A DNA stretch of 64,000 bases, taken from the NCBI GenBank assembly GCA_947044365.1, contig OX345636.1:8328001-8392000 (forward strand). Reading direction: 5' to 3'. Of the stretch, positions 57,807-64,000 are shown piece by piece; position 1 is the first letter of the stretch, and each line of letters starts with the position of its first letter. Origin of the DNA: Petrosia ficiformis (Eukaryota; Porifera; Demospongiae; Haplosclerida; Petrosiidae). The notes under the pieces were generated by a model. It ran no database searches. It was not told the origin of the DNA and was given only the letters and a program-made list of their open reading frames with translations. A program made the position numbers and the translations under genes.

Positions 57807-58357
57807 CTAATTGGGTGTCTGTTTCACCAACAGGTCCACCAGTGACTGTGGGATCCTGGTCTGTGGGAGAAGAGAGGACAAATGAGGTAAGTTATTGCAG
57901 GAAATTGCTTCTGCTGCAGTATTGAGAACGCCCGGTACATGTTCCACCGAGTGCTGAAAGTTAAAATGGGCCAAGTAAAAAAAAGAAGCACCTCATGAGG
58001 TGCAGTACTGATGGGTCCCTGCCAGAGCGCCTTCTCAAGATGTCTACCAATGCCATATTGTCTGAATGAAAACGGACGTGCAAGCCCTGCCAAGTGTGGC
58101 CCCACAGAGCAGCTGACAGCACCACTGGCACCAGCTCCTTGACAGAAATGTCGATTGTGCTCCACTCTGGGGGCCACTGCAGTTGGAACCACCCCATCCC
58201 CTGGACCAGGGCCCCACAACCCCATGATCCAGATGCGTCTGAATATACATGGACTGAAGGAGATGGCAGTGGGAGCAGTGATGTGCCATTCCAATCCTGT
58301 AGGAAGCACCTCCACCACTGTAGGTCGGCTCTGGCCGAAGCAACTTCAGACAGCTAA
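57807..58357 (-). pseudogene. RNase H end of the DIRS/PAT/Ngaro-type reverse transcriptase, truncated
   Basis: The open minus frame from about 58357 reads ARADLQWWRCFLQDWNGTSL, then VYSDASGSWGCGALVQGMGW with the RNase H first Asp, then ISVKELVPVVLSAALWGHTW, then VRFHSDNMALVDILRRRSGR with DN. A run of eight T's (57977-57984) causes a frameshift. In the corrected frame it continues FFFYLAHFNFQHSVEHVPGV and LNTAAEAISCNN, which is typical of these elements, to TAG at 57807-57809. RT palm motifs and gag are absent. The element ends abruptly near 58357, so it is 5'-truncated. Confidence 0.9.
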
Positions 58358-59193
58358 GAATAACTTTACATGGTATTATTATCAAAATTTATATAATTAT
58401 TAATAATTATTCATTTCAGTATATTCATATGTAGTAATATGTTGTATAAGTTATATCAAGTAGTTTGAGACAGACATAGGGTGAAGCACTTTAGAAAGTG
58501 CTCAAGCATAATCTGAATTATACAGTAAAGTGCTTGAAGCTGTGAACTGCTCATGTAGTTGAACAGGTGGGAGTGCTTTGAGCACAAGGTGAAGCACCCT
58601 GAAATTGCTTCAAGCATAATTTTAAGCACATTTCTAATTAAACAGTGCCCAAAAAGAAATTTCTAATTAAACAACGAAACAAAAAATTTTTTTTAGTGAA
58701 TTACATTTTATAAACATTGTATTTTGAAAAGTCCTATTTTTAATTTGGCATCATTCAGTCCAAAATACCTTCCAGCTATGCTAAAAAGTCATGATAATTA
58801 CACATTTTATAAAAATTTTCGTATAACAGTATGCTTACGAAATTGAAAATAAGATATACCATATAAAGAATTGATATCTCATACAATTATGAACAAGGAA
58901 AGGTGTGTCTTAATAACTATAAATCTCATCAAACATTGTTTTGTTTATAACTACATACACATAATGTATATTACATGTATGCATAGATAATAAAGTGAAG
59001 GGATTGGAAATAGGCCTTCGCAGGTGAAATATGCTACTTGGGGCTGTATTATATCTATTATACACATAATTAGGAAACTATTTTGAAATGTTAATGCAAA
59101 TAGCAAATCGATGGATAAAGTATAGGAAATCCAGTAAATAAAGGTAAGTTAGTAGCTAATGTTTCAATGCTGTAAGTTTAAATCGTGGTTTGT
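58358..59193. other. AT-rich stretch between two retroelement remnants
   Basis: 58470-58630 has repeated AAGTGCTT/GAAGCAC wording in both orientations (for example GAAGCACTTTAGAAAGTGCT), probably decayed short inverted repeats. No coding exon. Confidence 0.45.
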
Positions 59194-59241
59194 CAGGGAA
59201 TCCTGTAAACAACCCCCGGGGGTTGTTTACAGGATTCCCTG
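59194..59241. repeat. Perfect 48-bp palindrome at the 5' edge of a Penelope-like remnant
   Basis: Left half 59194-59217 (CAGGGAATCCTGTAAACAAC then CCCC) and right half 59218-59241 are exact inverse complements with no spacer. The right half is coding sequence of the GIY-YIG domain (GVVYRIP). The left half is therefore an inverted copy of the first bases of the truncated element. Confidence 0.97.
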
Positions 59242-59594
59242 TGCAGATTGTGAGAGAGCATATGTGAGACAGACAGGAAGAACATTACGACAAAGAATTA
59301 AGGAACATCTTAAGGCAGTTTCAACCTTAAATACAGACACCAGCGCCTTAGTTGAACATGTCCTGACTGAGGACCATCACATACGTAGATTGGGAAGCCA
59401 TCTCCATCTTAGATCAACATCCCTTCACACAATCCCGATGCTTGGTCGAGGCTTGGGACATCAACCATCTTCCGAATACTCTGAACAGAGAGAGAGGACC
59501 ACTACCTGATGCTTACCAAAGTTTATCGAGACCATGCCTACATGATGGACCCACTAGCACTGCTATAATGCAAGCAACATCAGTGCACCTCTGA
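59211..59594 (+). pseudogene. Penelope-like element remnant: GIY-YIG endonuclease end
   Basis: PPGVVYRIPCADCERAYVRQ then TGRTLRQRIKEHLKA is the GIY-YIG core (YIGQTGR has become YVRQTGR). It continues with TSALVEHVLTEDHHI. A one-base insertion near 59384 shifts the frame, and the alternative frame continues VDWEAISILDQHPFTQSRCL, then WDINHLPNTLNRERGPLPDA, to TGA at 59592-59594. This is the normal C-terminal part of PLE endonucleases. The reverse transcriptase is missing. It belongs to a different PLE lineage from the copy at 2800-3848, judging by the diverged sequence. Confidence 0.85.
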
Positions 59595-59752
59595 AGTACA
59601 TGTGTACACGAACCATGTCTTCTATGGAGTAGACTGTACACAAGCCTGACAATTGCTAGCTAGCATTTGGGCCCCATTTTTGTATGGTTTCTGTAAAATG
59701 TATGACTTTTAGTGTACTATAAATAGTTGAATAGTCTATATATTTTGTACTA

Positions 59753-59785
59753 CTGATGAAGATGACTGAATAGCCATCAAAACGT
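59753..59785 (+). ncRNA. Degenerate hammerhead-ribozyme-like motif
   Basis: CTGATGA (59753-59759) matches the CUGAUGA core. After one extra A, GATGACT (59761-59767) pairs with AGCCATC (59772-59778) with one A-C mismatch around a four-base loop. AAAACG follows, where GAAAC is expected. A TATAAATAG box lies about 35 bases upstream (59718-59726). The layout equals that after the first Penelope remnant. The lost G of the GAAA core suggests an inactive copy. Confidence 0.4.
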
Positions 59786-62164
59786 TTGGTATTGTAATAA
59801 AACTTTTGATTGGTGAAATAAAGAACAATGCAGAATATTGATGTAGCCAATCATTCAGGACTATACTATATTTTGATATTATTGGATGAGAGAAGCTGTG
59901 TGCACCTTCAAATACTGCTAATTCTTTGCTTACCCTCCAATTGTGTGTAGAAATAGTCTTTTTAGTATAAGCTGCTTCTTCCTTTTTACCGTGTTAACAA
60001 ATGAGGCCTGCAACACGCAAAATAACAAGTAGCCTGGTTTCTAGGCATGCATCAGAAATTGTACTATAATAACCCACACCCATCACGCATTTCCAATCGT
60101 TTTACTTTATTATCTATGATGTATATATGTACATGTGTGATAACTCTATTATCGTAGTTAAGATCTTTGTCAGCATACTGGAAGTTATAAATTAGAAACT
60201 GATAAATACAGTTTGTATAACAATATTTGGAGGTTTTTAAGTGCATGCTTGGTTTGTAGCACATATTTGCAAATAAGCACATACTGGTTACTGGTATTTT
60301 AGCTGACATTTAAGTGCATGCATCATATTATTAATAATTAATTTGCATTATAATTATTATTAATTAATTTTGTGGGAGTGATCGCGTGTGCGGTACTCCT
60401 AGGAAAAGATACACAAAAGTAATAAAGGAAGCAAACATGTTGTTCACAAGCGCCAAGGACACTTTTCTAATATAGAAACATCATGTGCACTAATGTGGGC
60501 GTGACTGAGAATGTGGAAGCGTTGAAGCACGTTAAGCACATACTAAAATCTTTACGCATATTTCTTATCGCTTTTGTCAATAAGCGCATACACTTAAAAA
60601 CCTGCAAATACAGTAACAACATAGTAACACGATATAAATTGATATTTTAAATTTTTAATCTACATGTATTACATGTATTGATTTCATTTCTATATGTTCT
60701 GTAATTCAACTGAATGTTATAATATATATACACATGTACTATACAAACACACTATACAAAATACACAAAACTTTTATTCAGTTTTCATGAAAATTAGTGT
60801 TAGCCTAAGGTCTTAGTCTTAAATTGTGATTATTAAAGTGTGTACACACAATGTATTTTTAGTCAGTGACATGACCTGACTCTTGCATAGATGAAGGGTT
60901 AGGGAAAGTACATATTGTATGTATGTACTAATAAAGTGTACTTATATCACTTTGGGTATGTCTGAAGCATATATAATTAGTGTGTGGTTCAGTAGTCTGT
61001 TAGTACACTAGTAAACACATTTCTACAATCTACAAAACTGTAATAGTATCTCATATATTAGGTATATCTTCACACAATCATTATATCAATAATATATATT
61101 ATCAGCAAATGTCATATACATGTATGTCACTTCCTATGATCAAACGTTTTGCAACAAGACAACTAATGTACAATGTACATGTACATGTATATGTACTTCC
61201 CTTGTACATAAAGATGAGGTCACACACCTGACTACATTGTGACTATATAGTAGAGCATAACCTCACAATTCCATAGTCATACCATATACAACATTGTATT
61301 TAATATCATTGTTATATCATTAGTGTTATACAAGTACTACACTTAAATGCTTTGTAGTTCATTCAACATAACTTGTTAATCATACTACATACAAGATATA
61401 TTCCTTTAGTGGATGATGTAATATCCTCTTATACACACTTGTACTTTAATTTTGTGAAAGCCTACTTAGGTATCTTCAGGGTTTGCTTACTCCATTTTTA
61501 CCTATTCAGGTTTTGCCTACTAGCTAAATAAGTTATTACATTAAGAGCCATTGTCATAGCTCAGTGCCTCCAACTAGAAATTACTCTTAGTGTTTATAAT
61601 CTTAAGTATTGTTATGAAACTTTACGTACATGTATTTTCAAAAATAAAAACATGATGAATAACATATATATATACACTCAGTTATTCAGTACAACTGGTC
61701 CAGAACAACTGGTTGGTTTAGTTGAAAGTTTTTTTCTCTAGCAAGTACACTGACATTAGTATCACTAACTGTAACACTACTAGCTGTAGACTCACTACTA
61801 TAGGCTTTACTAGATCTGAGCTGCTACTGAAAGACACTCCATGTTTTTAGTCAAAGCACATGCACTTTCTGTACTTGTAGTGTAATGTTCTGTGATCCAT
61901 ATTATTATACGTATAATTTCATATAATTAGTGAAAAATCCATGTAATTGGAGGCACTGAATGCTAACCTGATTATCTACATGTATATTGTAGTTATAAAA
62001 AGAGAGTAATGTTATTAATTTACTCCATTTTTTTACGATAGTATTATAATTAGTCTATAACAAATACAATGTAATTGTGTTTATGTATGAAGTGAAATAT
62101 ACTTGGTAAAGCCCTAATCATGTGAAATAATAAATCATACAGTCATCTGTACAGGAATACACAT
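59786..62164. other. AT-rich non-coding stretch with an inverted-repeat pair
   Basis: Outside the pair described at 60224-60610, I see only short repeats and TACATGTA clusters (61155-61180). No coding exon recognised. Confidence 0.4.
60224..60610. mobile_element. Possible short inverted-repeat element, about 390 bp
   Basis: TATTTGGAGGTTTTTAAGTG (then CATGC) at 60224-60248 is inverted at about 60585-60610 as GCATACACTTAAAAACCTGC (then AAATA). Internal sequence has GTAGCACATA/AAGCACATAC pairs. No target duplication is clear, so the boundaries are approximate. Confidence 0.5.
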
Positions 62165-62467
62165 CATTTAAATAACCTCTATAGCTTTTTTTCAACTATT
62201 TAAAAGAAGCTGGTATTTATCATTCATATTTTTAATCCTCATTTATTATGTATTTGTATTGACCTCTTCATGATGAGATCATGTAGATATAATCAAAGGT
62301 TGATATTAATATAAATGATGTTACAGACATGCTAAGTGAGCGTTGGTTCTGCTGGTTAGTCTACTGTTCATCAGCTTATAGTCCAGTTAGATATTTGAGA
62401 AGATAGAAACAGCTGGCTTTGAAGTTAGCTTTGGAATTAGTACAATCCTATGGTCTTCTGCCATCAA

Positions 62468-62552
62468 GGTATCTGGTGGCTCAGATAGTAAAAGTGCCTG
62501 ACTAGATACCAGAGGTCCACGGTTCAATCCCCATTCATAGTCCATGCAGACT
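62468..62552 (+). repeat. tRNA-derived SINE head, better copy
   Basis: The A-box-like TGGCTCAGATAGT (62477-62489) and B-box GGTTCAATCCC (62521-62531) lie at tRNA-type spacing. GCCTGACTAGATACCAGAGG between them is the anticodon-arm region. It is followed by a T-rich stretch. It lacks a proper acceptor stem, so it is read as a SINE head with a Pol III promoter rather than a tRNA gene. Confidence 0.6.
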
Positions 62553-62828
62553 TATATTATTTTTTTCTAATACACATGTACTTGTACCTTATGAAATTAG
62601 CCTTATGTCTAAAGTAGACTAGTGTTTGATAGTACATGTACATGTATATAGTAATACTTGTGCATGTACACACTGGATATACATGTACATGTATAGGTGT
62701 TTAGTATATTGATATTGTACAGGTAGTGTTTAATATTATATATAGTAATACATGTACACACTGGATATATAACCTATTAGATGTATATGTACATATTATT
62801 GTAATACATGTAGTATAATATAAGTATA

Positions 62829-63045
62829 ATGAACATGTATGTACTGTACTAGATATATAATCAGTATACTAGTATACTAGTGATATTTCATAGTATGATA
62901 AACATGTATGTACTGTACTAGATATATACTCAGTATACTAGTATACTAGTGATATTTCATAGTATGATAAACATGTATGTACTGTACTAGATATATAATC
63001 AGTATACTAGTATACTAGTGATATTTCATAGTATAATAAACATAG
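62829..63045. repeat. 69-bp minisatellite, 3 copies
   Basis: The unit is AACATGTATGTACTGTACTA, then GATATATAATCAGTATACTA, then GTATACTAGTGATATTTCAT, then AGTATGATA. Present only in copy 2 of the segmental duplication. Confidence 0.9.
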
Positions 63046-63090
63046 TTATGATTGTACAGATAAGATATACAATATCATAAAAAGATGATG

Positions 63091-63560
63091 TTTATACATG
63101 TATGATAAACCAGTACATGTAAGTGTATATACTGTACATGTAAAGGTGTTTAGTATTGATGTTGTACTGGTAGTGTATACATGTAAGTGTTGATACAAGT
63201 CACATGTACATGTATGATAAACCAGTACATGTAAGTGTATATACTGTACATGTAAAGGTGTTTAGTATTGATGTTGTACTGGTAGTGTATACATGTAAGT
63301 GTTGATACAAGTCACATGTACATGTATGATAAACCAGTACATGTAAGTGTATATACTGTACATGTACATGTATAGGTGTTTAGTATTGATGTTGTACTGG
63401 TAGTGTATACATGTAAGTGTTGATACAAGTCACATGTACATGTATGATAAACCAGTACATGTAATTGTATATACTGTACATGTACATGTATAGGTGTTTA
63501 GTATTGATGTTGTACAGGTAGTGTATACATGTAAATGTTGATACAAGTCACATGTACATG
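63091..63560. repeat. 112-118 bp tandem repeat, 4 copies
   Basis: The unit begins ACATGTATGATAAACCAGTA, contains GGTGTTTAGTATTGATGTTG and ends GTGTTGATACAAGTC. The last unit or units have an extra ACATGT. The partner segment at 54390-54560 has single copies of these blocks, so the array arose after duplication. Confidence 0.92.
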
Positions 63561-63863
63561 TATATAAGTATATAAGTGTCACTTTGTTTGTATATTACTT
63601 GCTACATGTGACTGATTAGGTGTAAGTGATAAGTGATCCAACAGTAGCTGTATGTGTCAGTATACATGACTTACAGCTGGCAGTGAATAAAATTTCAGCA
63701 GTTGTATTCAATTTGTGGTTTATACATGTACATGTATGTTTGGTTTAATTTTACTGGACCATGTAGTTTTGGGTCAATATATAATTATATTTTAAATAAT
63801 GTTTACAAAGTGTTTTCTGAGCTTGCATGATATTGTAAACTTTATTTTGATTCCAATAGCATC

Positions 63864-63998
63864 TCAGAAGACAAGAAAGTTCTTCGCAATGACTCCTTCA
63901 TCAGCAATTCTCTTCAAAACTTCCTCCAAGCTCTCTAGGTACTGAGTAAGGGTAGATCCAGACACCAAAATATCATCAATGTAACAATGTGTCCTATT
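63864..63998 (-). pseudogene. Ty3/gypsy-type reverse transcriptase fragment, continuing past the window edge
   Basis: The minus frame reads NRTHCYIDDILVSGSTLTQY, then LESLEEVLKRIADEGVIAKN, then FLVF and a TGA (63864-63866). CYIDDILVSG is the YxDD catalytic box of LTR-retrotransposon reverse transcriptase, and LExVLxRIxxEG matches the following helix. The frame stops where LKxxKCxF would continue. The upstream part lies beyond 64000. Confidence 0.75.
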
Positions 63999-64000
63999 TT

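Larger units (their letters stand above)
62165..63790. repeat. Segmental duplication copy 2 (partner 53880-54790)
   Basis: Expanded relative to its partner by two minisatellites. Block order and flanks (TTTTTAATCCTCATTTATTA at the start, TGGACCATGTAGTTTTGGGT at the end) match. Confidence 0.9.

Noticed and set aside
58094..58403. Plus-strand frames opposite the RNase H region
   Set aside because: Shadows of the GC-richer minus-strand coding sequence.
62468..62552. Functional tRNA gene
   Set aside because: A- and B-box-like segments are present but no paired acceptor stem or convincing anticodon arm is seen, and the block is followed by SINE-like tail sequence.

Overview
The window is nuclear DNA of an animal, most probably a marine demosponge. 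Supporting signs are AT-rich sequence, genes split by GT/AG introns, no operons, tandem phase-1 exons encoding TRAF-type MATH domains, a CD36-family receptor in pieces, and very many copies of the palindrome TACATGTA, a texture I associate with sponges such as Amphimedon. The species itself is inference. Host genes occupy little of the window. Mobile-element remnants, short inverted-repeat elements and minisatellites fill most of it.

Layout. 1-2753: a decayed MATH exon copy with a 480-bp inverted-repeat element beside it, then a broken minus-strand gene of a recurrent uncharacterised invertebrate family. 2800-4150: a Penelope-like element remnant (RT plus GIY-YIG) followed by a hammerhead-ribozyme-like motif. 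4955-10795: three minisatellites, two of which (50-bp and 36-bp units) contain long higher-order duplications. 12560-27694: four phase-compatible exons of a CD36/LIMP-2-like gene on the plus strand, one with TAG at the conserved Trp of the WGY motif. Its roughly 11.7-kb third intron holds minisatellites, hairpins and short inverted-repeat elements. 27695-41700: foldback and TA-flanked elements, dispersed repeats and two more minisatellites. 41719-42313: a long hairpin followed by an ORF start that recalls a similar hairpin-plus-ORF pair at 16903-17292.

43085-49830: the 3' end of a minus-strand gene with three tandem MATH exons (46483-46998, 44672-45187, 43779-44293), plus duplicated intron blocks and two copies of the 480-bp element. 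50127-52999: a nearly complete piggyBac transposon with TTAA target duplication, 12-bp inverted ends, a two-exon transposase and one premature stop. 55495-58357: a 5'-truncated DIRS/PAT/Ngaro-type tyrosine-recombinase retrotransposon on the minus strand, with split direct repeats at its 3' end. 59194-59785: a second Penelope-like remnant that starts inside a perfect 48-bp palindrome and ends with another hammerhead-like motif. 53880-54760 and 62150-63790 are copies of one segment carrying a tRNA-like SINE head. The window ends inside a Ty3/gypsy-type RT fragment.

No complete, undamaged protein-coding gene is fully contained. The most notable items are the CD36 nonsense codon, the split-repeat DIRS-type element, the palindromic 5' junction of the second Penelope remnant, the paired hammerhead-like motifs, the hairpin-ORF modules, the higher-order satellite structure, and the crowding of independent minisatellites with 43-50 bp units.
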